The notes under the pieces: generated by a model
The model's database searches: none
What the model was told of the DNA's origin: nothing
The model's input: only the letters and a program-made list of their open reading frames with translations
In this document: piece by piece, positions 47,740 through 56,245 of the stretch
How the letters are laid out: the number at the start of each line of letters is the position of its first letter
Numbering within the stretch: the stretch's first letter is position 1
Translations under genes and position numbers: made by a program
Assembly (NCBI GenBank): GCA_003250395.1
Contig: QKGM01000002.1
Span: 62,001 to 126,000, forward strand
From: Bacteroidota bacterium
GTDB taxonomy: Bacteria > Bacteroidota > Bacteroidia > Bacteroidales > TTA-H9
Length of the DNA stretch: 64,000 nucleotides
Direction of reading: 5' to 3'

Positions 47740-48693
47740 ATGAAAATATTAACGATAATAATCTTTCTGGTACTTTCGTTATCGGGATGTGCACAGAATC
47801 AATCTGATAAGAAAATGACAAACGAAACTACGCACCCATGGTATAAGGTGCTCACCGCAGAAGAGGAACAAGTTATTGTATTTAAAGGGACCGAAGTTCC
47901 ATTTACCGGTAAACTGACTAATAATAAGTCTGAAGGGACTTATATCTGCCGGCGGTGCAATGCCCCTTTGTATTCTTCAACTGATAAGTTTGATTCTCAT
48001 TGCGGGTGGCCGGGCTTTGATGACGAGATTAAAGGAGCAGTGATCAGAGTTCCTGATGCCGATGGCCACAGGACCGAAATCCAGTGCGCAAACTGTGGTG
48101 CTCACCTTGGGCATGTGTTCGAAGGGGAGGGATTTACCCCGAAGAATACGAGGCATTGTGTGAACAGTATCTCGATGGACTTTGTTAAGGCAGGCGATTC
48201 ATTGCCTGTTAAATTCGAGATAGCTTTGTTCGCTTCGGGCTGTTTTTGGGGAACCGAGCATTATATGAAGCGGGCAAAGGGAGTTGTGGCTACCGATGTT
48301 GGTTATACCGGGGGAACAACTGCTAATCCTTCATATAAGCAGGTGTGTACGGGATTAACAGGACATGCCGAAACTGTACGGGTGCTTTTCGATCCATCGG
48401 TTACCAGCTACGAGACTTTAGCACGCTTGTTCTTTGAAACTCACGACCCAACACAGGTTGACAGGCAGGGACCGGACATTGGAACGCAATATCGGTCAGC
48501 TATTTTCTATCAGAATGAAATTCAAAAAGAGGTAGCTGAGAAGCTTATAGCTCTGCTTGAGGCTAAAGGGTATGAAGTAGAGACAGAGGTGACTAAAGCC
48601 GGGATATATTGGCCGGCAGAACAGTATCACCAGGATTATTACGACAAAACCGGAGGTAACCCTTATTGTCATTTTTTCACAAAAAGGTTTTAA
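47740..48693 (+). CDS. msrBA: Exported methionine sulfoxide reductase MsrB-MsrA fusion lipoprotein
   Basis: A 317-residue bifunctional enzyme with a lipoprotein signal (lipobox LSGC, Cys17). The MsrB domain comes first (about 35-155), with zinc pairs CRRC (70-73) and CANC (116-119) and the catalytic Cys140 in RHCVNSISMDF. The MsrA domain (about 162-317) has catalytic Cys168 in SGCFWGTEH and the GYTGG and HDPTQ signatures. It repairs both stereoisomers of methionine sulfoxide in envelope proteins. Cytosolic and fusion versions are common; the lipid anchor places this one in the periplasm or at the outer membrane. Monocistronic with a terminator downstream. Confidence 0.95.
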   Translation: MKILTIIIFLVLSLSGCAQNQSDKKMTNETTHPWYKVLTAEEEQVIVFKGTEVPFTGKLTNNKSEGTYICRRCNAPLYSSTDKFDSHCGWPGFDDEIKGAVIRVPDADGHRTEIQCANCGAHLGHVFEGEGFTPKNTRHCVNSISMDFVKAGDSLPVKFEIALFASGCFWGTEHYMKRAKGVVATDVGYTGGTTANPSYKQVCTGLTGHAETVRVLFDPSVTSYETLARLFFETHDPTQVDRQGPDIGTQYRSAIFYQNEIQKEVAEKLIALLEAKGYEVETEVTKAGIYWPAEQYHQDYYDKTGGNPYCHFFTKRF

Positions 48694-48718
48694 CCAGTAT
48701 AGATTTTGGATTATATCA

Positions 48719-48765
48719 ATTCGGGCACTTCGCTGATTATTCAGGTTAGTGCCCGAATTTCATTG
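48719..48765 (+). terminator. Intrinsic terminator of the Msr gene
   Basis: An 11-bp stem (ATTCGGGCACT pairing with AGTGCCCGAAT) and a loop of 18 bases lie 25 bases after the stop. The T-run is short (TTTCATT). Confidence 0.6.
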
Positions 48766-48855
48766 TGAAATATGAAACAGAGAGAGGAATTATTTTAGGT
48801 TTGGGTGACCTATATTCCATTGGTTTTTTTAATTTTACCGGCAAAGATCTTATAA

Positions 48856-50655
48856 ATGTCTGTCCGGCTGTTGATTTCCGTTTTTATTGGCGGGCTTTTC
48901 CTTTCCCTGACTTTAAGTCCAAAGTGGATTAAAGCGCAAACCGATACTCAATTCTGGTTTGTAGCGCCAGAAGTGTCTAAAAACGGAGCTCAACGTTTCG
49001 ATGAACCTATATACTTACGTTTGTCGAACTATAACATGCCCAGTACAGTCACCATCTCGATGCCGGCTAATCCTGCATTTGTTCCTATAGTTCAAAACAT
49101 TGCGGCTAATGGGGCTGCAACTATTGATATTTCGGCTTTTCTTGAGACAGTAGAAAACAAACCTGCTAACACCATCCTTAATAAAGGAATTCTAATTACA
49201 GCTACCAATCCAATTACAGTATACTACGAAGTAGCGAGTACTTATTGTAATTGTAATCCTGAGATTTATGCGTTAAAAGGGCGCAATGCTCTTGGCACCA
49301 GTTTTCTGATTCCTGGTCAGACCCATTTCGAAAATTCAGGAAGTTATTCACCTACCCCCTATAACAGGTTCGATATTGTAGCTACCCAGAATTCAACCAC
49401 TATTACCATCAATCCTAAGAAAGCTATTGTGGGACATGCAGCAGGTATACCCTTCCAGATTGTACTTAACCAGGGAGAGACATGGTCCGGGGTTGCAACA
49501 ACCCAGTCTATTGCTGGTCATATACAGGGTACGGAGGTAACGTCAGACAAACCAATAGCTATCACACTGACAGATGACCTTCTTTATGGAATAACTGGTT
49601 GTGCTGACCTGACCGGTGATCAGTTGATTGCAGAATCACTGGCAGGTGATGAATATGTGGCTGTAAAAGGTTTTCTGACAAATGGAGGCGAAAGGATCTT
49701 TGTATTGGGTTTGACTGATAACACCGTGCTTACATTTGACGGAGGAGCAACTGTTGCCAATGTAAACCGTAAGGAGGTATATAATTACGAGATTCCCAAT
49801 TCGGCAACCTATTTAAATGCAAGTAATCCGGTGTTGGTATTACAGACCTCTGGTTTTGGTTGTGAATTAGGCTCCGGGGTTATACCTGCCATTGGTTGCA
49901 CCGGTTCAACTTCAGTAACATTTACGCGGACTACTGCCCAACAACTGGGGCTTATTATTTGTACGCGTGTCGGTAGCGAGAATGGCTTTACGCTTAATGG
50001 TAATGGCACCCTGATACCGGCATCTGCTTTTAGTGCTGTACCAGGTACTGGGGGTCAATGGGTTGCAGCCCGCATCACATATTCGCTTACACAGGTGCCA
50101 ATGGGGACAACCTGTCTTGTCAGTAACTCTTTAGGGTTGTTCCAGATGGGGGTTATTATTGGCGATTATGGCGGGGGATGTAGTTACGGATTCTTTTCAG
50201 GGTTCTCATCCTTAAACCTGGGTCCGGATTTGTCAATATGCCCAGGCGACAGTACTCGCCTCGACGGTGGTGAGGGTTATTCCGATTACTTGTGGAATAC
50301 AGGAGCAACAGGACGCTATTTGTGGGTTTCTTCGCCTGGAACGTATTGGGTAAATGTGACTAACAATTTCTGTAATCTGAGCGATACTATTGCTATCAGT
50401 CAGTTTTCTGTTGTTCAGGTTGATGCCGGTTCGGATACTGCAATTTGTGATGGAGGTACTGTTACTTTTGATGCCGGTTCAGGCTTTACTACATATCAAT
50501 GGGATCCGGTAGGAGCTCATACCCGGCAAATAACGGTGGGAACAGGAGGTATTTATACGGTTACTGCAACAGATGTTAATAACTGTGCATCCTCTGACTC
50601 AGTGTCTTTGGTTGTCAATCCTTTGCCTGGAGTTATTCCGATACGACATGATTAG
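48856..50655 (+). CDS. Adhesin-like protein with IgGFc-binding-type N-terminal domain
   Basis: A 599-residue exported protein with a signal peptide ending near IKAQ. Residues 27-440 form an IgGFc-binding-protein N-terminal-like domain (QFWFVAPEVSKN, AFLETVENKPANTILNKGILITA, TEVTSDKPIAITLTDDLL, GDQLIAESLAGDEYVAVKGF), a module found in many gliding-motility-type surface proteins. Two short Ig/PKD-like repeats follow, with LGPDLSICPGD and DAGSDTAICDGG. It ends right after the second with LPGVIPIRHD. Such proteins usually carry a type B gliding motility-associated sorting domain; this one has a short tail like those of the two adhesins at the window start. Surface localisation is inferred. Confidence 0.88.
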   Translation: MSVRLLISVFIGGLFLSLTLSPKWIKAQTDTQFWFVAPEVSKNGAQRFDEPIYLRLSNYNMPSTVTISMPANPAFVPIVQNIAANGAATIDISAFLETVENKPANTILNKGILITATNPITVYYEVASTYCNCNPEIYALKGRNALGTSFLIPGQTHFENSGSYSPTPYNRFDIVATQNSTTITINPKKAIVGHAAGIPFQIVLNQGETWSGVATTQSIAGHIQGTEVTSDKPIAITLTDDLLYGITGCADLTGDQLIAESLAGDEYVAVKGFLTNGGERIFVLGLTDNTVLTFDGGATVANVNRKEVYNYEIPNSATYLNASNPVLVLQTSGFGCELGSGVIPAIGCTGSTSVTFTRTTAQQLGLIICTRVGSENGFTLNGNGTLIPASAFSAVPGTGGQWVAARITYSLTQVPMGTTCLVSNSLGLFQMGVIIGDYGGGCSYGFFSGFSSLNLGPDLSICPGDSTRLDGGEGYSDYLWNTGATGRYLWVSSPGTYWVNVTNNFCNLSDTIAISQFSVVQVDAGSDTAICDGGTVTFDAGSGFTTYQWDPVGAHTRQITVGTGGIYTVTATDVNNCASSDSVSLVVNPLPGVIPIRHD

Positions 50656-50835
50656 CGGCAGACTGACAAGTTAAATCGTCGGATTCATTTGGAATTTTGA
50701 CAGGTCTGACAATCATGACTTAAGTAATATCTGGAATAACCATGGATTTTTTTACTATTGTATTTATTCGTGGGGGCTAAGTATCTTGACTTTACAAACA
50801 ATTTCAGGGCTGTTTTCAAATCCGGACAATGATGC

Positions 50836-50843
50836 TACCTTTG
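50836..50843 (+). promoter_or_regulatory. Possible -7 promoter element inside the DAHP synthase N-terminus
   Basis: TACCTTTG matches TAnnTTTG, but it lies six bases before the GTG chosen as the start, so a transcript from it would be almost leaderless. It may be coincidence. Confidence 0.25.
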
Positions 50844-50848
50844 CATCC

Positions 50849-51967
50849 GTGAATTGTGAACTCGAAAATATAGTTCCCCTGAACCAATGGCTTGGTCAAC
50901 CCGGGTATCTTCCCTTGATTGCCGGGCCTTGCAGTGCTGAATCAGAGGAACAGGTGTTGGCTGTTGCCCGATTGTTGGCCTTACAGCCCGATGTTTCTGC
51001 TTTCAGAGCAGGAGTATGGAAGCCCAGAACCCGCCCTTCAGGATTTGAGGGTATGGGTGAGGAAGCATTGCAATGGCTTAAAACAGTAAATGAGGAAACC
51101 GGGCTGAAGACTTTAGTAGAAGTGGCATCCCCACAACATGTTGAATTAGCCATGCGTTATGGCATTAACATGGTTTGGATTGGTGCACGTACTACTGTGA
51201 ACCCTTTTTTGGTGCAGGAGATTGCTGAAAGCCTTAGGGGAGCAGATATCCCGGTGTTAGTTAAAAATCCGTTAAATCCGGATCCAGACTTGTGGATTGG
51301 AAGCATAGAGAGGCTCAACAGTATTGGAATCAGAAAGATTGCTGCAATTCACCGGGGTTTTTCATTTTACAGGAAGAGTCCCTGGCGGAATGCTCCCATG
51401 TGGGAATTACCAATTGAAATCAAACGGCGTTGCCCTAGCATACCAGTTATAACAGATCCCAGTCATATCTGTGGTAACACGAAGTTACTGGCTTCTGTTG
51501 CTCAAAAAGCTATTGATCTTGAGATGGATGGTCTGATGCTGGAGGTACACCATGATCCTTCATCTGCCCTTACCGATAAACAACAACAGATTACTCCCGG
51601 GGAGTTAATGGATTTGTGGAAAAGTCTTGTCAGAAGAAGTTCTTCGGGTGATGAGCATTTTGAGTTGAAGCTCGAACAATTCCGTTCGGAGATTGATCGG
51701 CTTGATGCTGAGCTAATTGATATTCTTGCCCGTAGAATGGAATTAATCAACGAGATAGGCCATTATAAACTGGAAAATAATATCACGATATTGCAATTGG
51801 ATCGCTGGCGGGAAATCAGTATTGATCGTATAAACCGTGCGGCGGGTCTTGGCCTAAGTCGTAGTTTTATTATGCAATTGCTGGAAATTGTACATGAAGA
51901 ATCAATCAGGCGCCAGAACGATATTATGAATTACCATTCGGCCAATGGTACCTCGGCCGAAGCTTAA
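50849..51967 (+). CDS. DAHP synthase / chorismate mutase (bifunctional)
   Basis: About 372 residues; no ATG is available at the N-terminus. The frame is open to a TTG at 50786. I use the GTG at 50849 because relatives usually have only 15-25 residues before the PLIAGPCSAES block. The DAHP synthase domain has GPCSAESEEQ, WKPRTRPSGFEGMG, RTTVNPFLVQ, VKNPLNPD and DPSHICGN. It condenses erythrose 4-phosphate with phosphoenolpyruvate at the entry of aromatic synthesis. The C-terminal chorismate mutase domain (about 285-360) has RSEIDRLDAELIDILARRM. The fusion links pathway entry to prephenate formation and probably gives feedback control. The start is uncertain. Confidence 0.9.
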   Translation: MNCELENIVPLNQWLGQPGYLPLIAGPCSAESEEQVLAVARLLALQPDVSAFRAGVWKPRTRPSGFEGMGEEALQWLKTVNEETGLKTLVEVASPQHVELAMRYGINMVWIGARTTVNPFLVQEIAESLRGADIPVLVKNPLNPDPDLWIGSIERLNSIGIRKIAAIHRGFSFYRKSPWRNAPMWELPIEIKRRCPSIPVITDPSHICGNTKLLASVAQKAIDLEMDGLMLEVHHDPSSALTDKQQQITPGELMDLWKSLVRRSSSGDEHFELKLEQFRSEIDRLDAELIDILARRMELINEIGHYKLENNITILQLDRWREISIDRINRAAGLGLSRSFIMQLLEIVHEESIRRQNDIMNYHSANGTSAEA

Positions 51968-51995
51968 ATACTTTAAATCAAATACCCAATTAGAA

Positions 51996-53891
51996 ATGAC
52001 AATTAAATTTCAGAACATTCTGATGAGCGTACTATTTACGACCGCGTTTGCATCGCAGGCATGTTTCGGGCAAAGTCCTGACAGAGCCAATGCTCCTGCC
52101 GAAATGAAGTGGAATCTTGCTGATATCTATCCTTCATGGGATGAGTGGAAGGCTGATTTACAAAAAGTGTCTGCTTTGGCTGATGAACTTCAGGCTCTTA
52201 AGGGTAAACTGGGTGAGAATAGTGATAACTATCTTAAAGCACTTCAGATCAATGAGGAGATTAATATAATATCTTTTAAACTCTATTGCTTTCCATACCT
52301 GAGCCGATCAGTTGATTCGAGGAATCAGGAGACAAACAGCTACTTCATGCAGGTACTCGGTTTTTTTCAACAGTTAGGTACTGCTACCTCATGGGTCACA
52401 CCTGAAATGGTTACAATTCCTGAAGCAACAGTGAAGAAATGGATTGATGAAAATAAGGCTTATGAACCTTATCGTTTCGGTATTAATGAACTTTACCGTA
52501 CCCAGAAGCATGTACTAAGTGGTGAGCAGGAGAAGCTGCTTTCATATTTTAGTCTGGCAACAGGTGCTCCTTCCAATATTTATACTGAACTGGCTACCTC
52601 AGATATAAAGTTTCCTGATATCACACTATCAGATGGGGCAACTGTGAAGCTCACCCCAGGAACATTTCACCAGATAATTCAATTTAGCAAAAACAGAGAG
52701 GATCGTAGAAAGGCTTACGAGCTTTATAATGAAGTATATAATGCTAACCTGAATACTTTTGCCGCAATTCTTAATGGTGTATTCCAGGGAGATTGGGCTG
52801 GTGCACAGGCTCGTAATTATGATAGTTTTCTTCAGGCATGCCTCGATTCTGATAATATCCCTACAGATGTTTATCTGAATCTTATCAATACTGCCCGTGA
52901 AAATACAGCGCCACTATTGCGCTATTTTGAACTCCGGAAAAAGGTCCTTAAGGTAGATACTCTTCAATCATGGGATAATTCCTTGAATCTTTCATCCTTC
53001 GAAAAGAAATATAGCTATGAAGAGGCTCGCAGTATTATCAGGGAAGCCCTGAAACCTCTGGGGAATGAGTATGGAAAAAGGCTGGAAAAGGCTATGGCCA
53101 ATGGCTGGATAGATGTTTATGAAGGTGAAGGTAAAGAGCAGGGTGCTTATTCGATGGGCGTATATGGGGTTCATCCTTTTATTCTGATGAACTATAATGA
53201 AACTCTTGATCATGTATCTACCTTGGCTCATGAACTGGGCCATTCGATGCATACCACCTTATCGCATGAAAATCAACCTTTCAGTACTGCATCGTATTCT
53301 TCTTTTGTTGCCGAAGTAGCATCTAACTTCAATGAAGACCTGCTGGCTGATTACCTTATGAAGAATTCAACCAATCGTGAAGAAAGAATCAACCTGCTTG
53401 AGCAGTCTATAGTTCAGCTTATTGGCTCATTTTATCGGCAGAGTCAGTTTGCCGATTTTGAATATCAGGCACGTACACTTGTTGAAAAGGGAGAAGGGTT
53501 GAACGCCGGTACATTGAAAGAGATTTCCTCGAATATCTCGAAGTCATATTATGGTAATATTGTTGCCGATAATCCTTACCGTGATCAGGTATGGGCACAA
53601 GTAATGCATTTTTACCAGATGAAGTATTATGTGTACCAATATGCTACAAGTTATGCTGCTGCTGCCCACCTGGAACAGAAGATTACAAACGGGACGGCAA
53701 AGGAAAAGGAAGATGCACTTCAAAAGTACCTTACACTATTGAAATCAGGAGGAGATGATCACCCCATCGAGCAGTTGAAGAAAGCCGGTGTTGATATGAC
53801 AAATCCGGAAGTTATCAAATCTGTTGTGACTCGCCTTAATAATCTTTTAGACCAGCTGGAAACGGAATTAAAAGCAGTTGGTAAAATATAA
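51996..53891 (+). CDS. pepF: Exported oligoendopeptidase F (M3 family)
   Basis: A 631-residue zinc metallopeptidase. I use the ATG of MTIKFQNILMSV, which is followed by a signal peptide ending near FGQ; an upstream start inside the previous gene's end would remove it. The M3 motif HELGH is at 412-416 (AHELGHSMHTTLS), with the third zinc ligand Glu about 25 residues later in SFVAEVASNFNED. Substrate-binding features near the C-terminus (YYVYQYATSYAAAAHL) are typical of PepF. It degrades short oligopeptides; the signal peptide suggests a periplasmic role here. It begins 28 bases after the DAHP synthase stop, so may be cotranscribed with it, but functional linkage is doubtful. Confidence 0.93.
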   Translation: MTIKFQNILMSVLFTTAFASQACFGQSPDRANAPAEMKWNLADIYPSWDEWKADLQKVSALADELQALKGKLGENSDNYLKALQINEEINIISFKLYCFPYLSRSVDSRNQETNSYFMQVLGFFQQLGTATSWVTPEMVTIPEATVKKWIDENKAYEPYRFGINELYRTQKHVLSGEQEKLLSYFSLATGAPSNIYTELATSDIKFPDITLSDGATVKLTPGTFHQIIQFSKNREDRRKAYELYNEVYNANLNTFAAILNGVFQGDWAGAQARNYDSFLQACLDSDNIPTDVYLNLINTARENTAPLLRYFELRKKVLKVDTLQSWDNSLNLSSFEKKYSYEEARSIIREALKPLGNEYGKRLEKAMANGWIDVYEGEGKEQGAYSMGVYGVHPFILMNYNETLDHVSTLAHELGHSMHTTLSHENQPFSTASYSSFVAEVASNFNEDLLADYLMKNSTNREERINLLEQSIVQLIGSFYRQSQFADFEYQARTLVEKGEGLNAGTLKEISSNISKSYYGNIVADNPYRDQVWAQVMHFYQMKYYVYQYATSYAAAAHLEQKITNGTAKEKEDALQKYLTLLKSGGDDHPIEQLKKAGVDMTNPEVIKSVVTRLNNLLDQLETELKAVGKI

Positions 53892-53901
53892 TCATAGTAA
53901 T

Positions 53902-53940
53902 ACCGGAGGTTATGGTGTATTCCGTTCCCTCCGGTTTTTT
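53902..53940 (+). terminator. Intrinsic terminator of pepF
   Basis: The stem ACCGGAGG pairs with CCTCCGGT around an 18-base loop, followed by six T. It starts 10 bases after the pepF stop and separates pepF from the LOG gene. Confidence 0.85.
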
Positions 53941-53952
53941 ATAATTTTTTTG

Positions 53953-54561
53953 ATGATGAAGAAAGTTTGTGTATTCTGTGGTTCGGCTCTAGGTGTTGGT
54001 GATGTATACCTGAAAGATGCAGTGAATTTGGGAAAAGCTCTTGTGGCAGGTGGTTATGAACTGGTATATGGAGGATCTAATATAGGATTGATGAGGGTTA
54101 TTGCTGATACGGTGATGAGGGGTGGTGGACGTGTTACGGGTGTTATGCCTCGTGTATTGGCTGGTCGTGAAATTCTTCATCAGGGAATCACCGAGTTGAA
54201 GTTAGTTGATAGCATGGAAGAGCGGAAACGGGTAATGGGGCAACTGGCTGATGGTTTTATTGCAATGCCTGGTGGAATCGGGACTCTTGATGAACTGTTT
54301 GAAGCCCTTACCTGGAATCAGTTAGGAATAATCAGAAAACCTGTAGCGTTGCTTAATACAGGTGGTTTTTATAATGCATTGTGCAGATTTCTTGATCAGG
54401 TAACTGATCAGGGTTTTATCAGAAATGAACATCGTGCAAGTCTGTTGGTTGAAGATGACCCCCAAAAGCTGCTTAAAATGATGGATGGATTCCTTCCTGC
54501 AGAGACACTTCCTGGTTGGGTTGAAGAATTGAAACGTGATACTGAGAAAAGGCATGGATGA
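53953..54561 (+). CDS. LOG-family phosphoribohydrolase (TIGR00730)
   Basis: A 202-residue cytosolic protein of the LOG (Lonely Guy) family, which release free bases from nucleoside 5'-monophosphates, including cytokinin nucleotides. The Rossmann start is VCVFCGSALG, the central GGSNIGLMRVIAD follows, and the signature MPGGIGTLDELFEALTWNQLG (PGGxGTxxE) is intact. I use the first ATG of MMKKVC; an upstream open frame overlaps the pepF stop and terminator. Length is normal. It lies just downstream of a strong terminator, so it must have its own promoter, which I cannot identify. Its substrate in this organism is unknown. Confidence 0.93.
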   Translation: MMKKVCVFCGSALGVGDVYLKDAVNLGKALVAGGYELVYGGSNIGLMRVIADTVMRGGGRVTGVMPRVLAGREILHQGITELKLVDSMEERKRVMGQLADGFIAMPGGIGTLDELFEALTWNQLGIIRKPVALLNTGGFYNALCRFLDQVTDQGFIRNEHRASLLVEDDPQKLLKMMDGFLPAETLPGWVEELKRDTEKRHG

Positions 54562-54643
54562 CTTGCATTTTCTTCTCGTTCACTATCTTTACCATTTCGA
54601 AATACACTGATCTCTGAACGACAACAGTAAAAATATTGTTCCT

Positions 54644-55198
54644 TTGACTGAGCAAGTTTTTGAAGACCTTTTCCGCAGCCGATTTAAGCCATTGGTTAGC
54701 TATGCCATGCGTTTTGTCAGGGATATGGAGACAGCACGGGCTATCGTTCAGGATGCATTTACCGGCCTGTGGGAGAAACGGGCTACTGTGGATACAGGGC
54801 GTGAGATCGCGGCTTATCTGACTACAACTGTCCGCAACAGATGTTTGAATTACCTGCGCGATGAGAAGAAATATAACAGAGATCTGATCGAGTTGGAAGG
54901 TCTGTTGAGTGATGAAGCAGACAGAATGCCTTCCGATCGTATTGAAATGGCCCAGCTCGAACTTCAGATAAAGACAGCCATAGGAGAATTGCCTGTTAAA
55001 TGCAGAGAGGTTTTTGAACTAAGCCGTTTTCACAATATGAAATATCAGCAGATCGCATTGCAACTCGGCATCTCGGTGAAAACAGTCGAGACACAGATGT
55101 CAAGAGCCCTCAGCCATCTGAAAACCCGTCTTGCATTATACCTGCACGTTGTTGGGTTGGTTTGGATTGCGTTGAAAATAATTTATAACGTTTTGTAA
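54644..55198 (+). CDS. ECF-type RNA polymerase sigma factor (FecI-like)
   Basis: A 184-residue sigma factor. Region 2 has SYAMRFVRDMETARAIVQDAF and LWEKR, and region 4 has the helix-turn-helix FELSRFHNMKYQQIALQLGISVKTVETQMSRALSHLK split over two helices. No ATG is available before region 2; the TTG at 54644 gives a normal N-terminus (VFEDLFRSRFKPL). A C-terminal hydrophobic tail (LHVVGLVWIALKIIY) is common in Bacteroidota members. It is followed by FecR-like and TonB-receptor genes, so it should be released by FecR on ligand sensing at the receptor and direct transcription of this locus. Confidence 0.9.
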   Translation: MTEQVFEDLFRSRFKPLVSYAMRFVRDMETARAIVQDAFTGLWEKRATVDTGREIAAYLTTTVRNRCLNYLRDEKKYNRDLIELEGLLSDEADRMPSDRIEMAQLELQIKTAIGELPVKCREVFELSRFHNMKYQQIALQLGISVKTVETQMSRALSHLKTRLALYLHVVGLVWIALKIIYNVL

Positions 55199-55228
55199 GG
55201 GTGAAAGACCATTGCGGTGTAATATAGA

Positions 55229-56242
55229 ATGAAGTTAGCCATGAAAGAACCATCAATATATTATTCGAACCTGATCGGAAGGTATTTGTCGGGAGAAACC
55301 GACGAAGGTGAGAATCATGAACTTATTTCCTGGCTGAAAAGTGATTCAGAAAATGAGAAGTACTTCAGGCAACTGAGCGATTTGTGGAGTATAAGTAATT
55401 CTGTCTCGGTTGAGAAAAAAATTAATGTCGATGAGGAATGGTCGGACTTTAAGAAGGTATTGAACGGGAATAGCCAGTTGAAAGTTGTCCATCGGAAATC
55501 CTTGTTTTTGGGTTCAAGTTTGTGGTGGATAGCAGCAGCTGTTGTTTTATTGATAACCATCTCGTCAGTTGTACTCGTTCAAATAAATTCCAGTCCGAGA
55601 TTGATAACTGTAATTGCCAACGGATCAAGGCAACCCATTTTATTACCTGATAGTACCATTGTAGTTCTTAATAAAGGAGCGATCGTCTATCCTGAGGTTT
55701 TCGACGATAACTATCGTCATGTTGCCCTATCAGGAGAGGCCTGGTTTGAAGTTGCCCATGATAGTGCAATCCCCTTTGTCGTCAATTCAGGTGATCTGAG
55801 ACTTCAGGTACTGGGTACTAAATTTTATATGGAAAGTGCATCGGAGGGGCAAACTGCCACTGTCGTCCTGGCTGAAGGTAAGGTCGCATTATTTAGAGAA
55901 ACAGCTCCTGAAGAAAGAATAATTCTACATCCAGGCGAGAGGGCAGGAGTTTTGCCTGGCAAGATGTTGAAAATGCAAAACCAGGATGTCAACTTTATAG
56001 CTTGGAAAACAGGTCACATTACTTTTGTTAATCAGACTTTATCGCAAGTGGCTTCGGTGCTTTCGAAGGTATTTGAGAAAAACATCATACTCGATAATAC
56101 CGCCGTTGCAAATTGCCGCCTCACTGCTGATTTTGATCAGCAGTCGCTTGATGACATCCTTCAGGTGATTAGTTCTACGCTTGACCTTACAGTCAGTAAG
56201 CATGAAATGACAATTATTCTGTCTGGTAAAGGTTGCAGATAG
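55229..56242 (+). CDS. FecR-family anti-sigma regulator
   Basis: A 337-residue inner-membrane protein. The N-terminal cytosolic part (about 1-88) contains YLSGETDEGENHELISWLKS, typical of Bacteroidota FecR, and would bind the adjacent sigma factor. One transmembrane helix (WWIAAAVVLLITISSVVLV) lies near 95-113. The periplasmic FecR domain (about 125-245) has ILLPDSTIVVLNKGAIVYP, GEAWFEVAHD, PFVVNSGDLRLQVLGTKF and VLAEGKVAL. A C-terminal DUF4974-like region (about 265-335) has ITFVNQTLSQVASVLSKVF. It relays the occupied state of the downstream TonB receptor to the sigma factor. Confidence 0.93.
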   Translation: MKLAMKEPSIYYSNLIGRYLSGETDEGENHELISWLKSDSENEKYFRQLSDLWSISNSVSVEKKINVDEEWSDFKKVLNGNSQLKVVHRKSLFLGSSLWWIAAAVVLLITISSVVLVQINSSPRLITVIANGSRQPILLPDSTIVVLNKGAIVYPEVFDDNYRHVALSGEAWFEVAHDSAIPFVVNSGDLRLQVLGTKFYMESASEGQTATVVLAEGKVALFRETAPEERIILHPGERAGVLPGKMLKMQNQDVNFIAWKTGHITFVNQTLSQVASVLSKVFEKNIILDNTAVANCRLTADFDQQSLDDILQVISSTLDLTVSKHEMTIILSGKGCR

Positions 56243-56245
56243 ACA

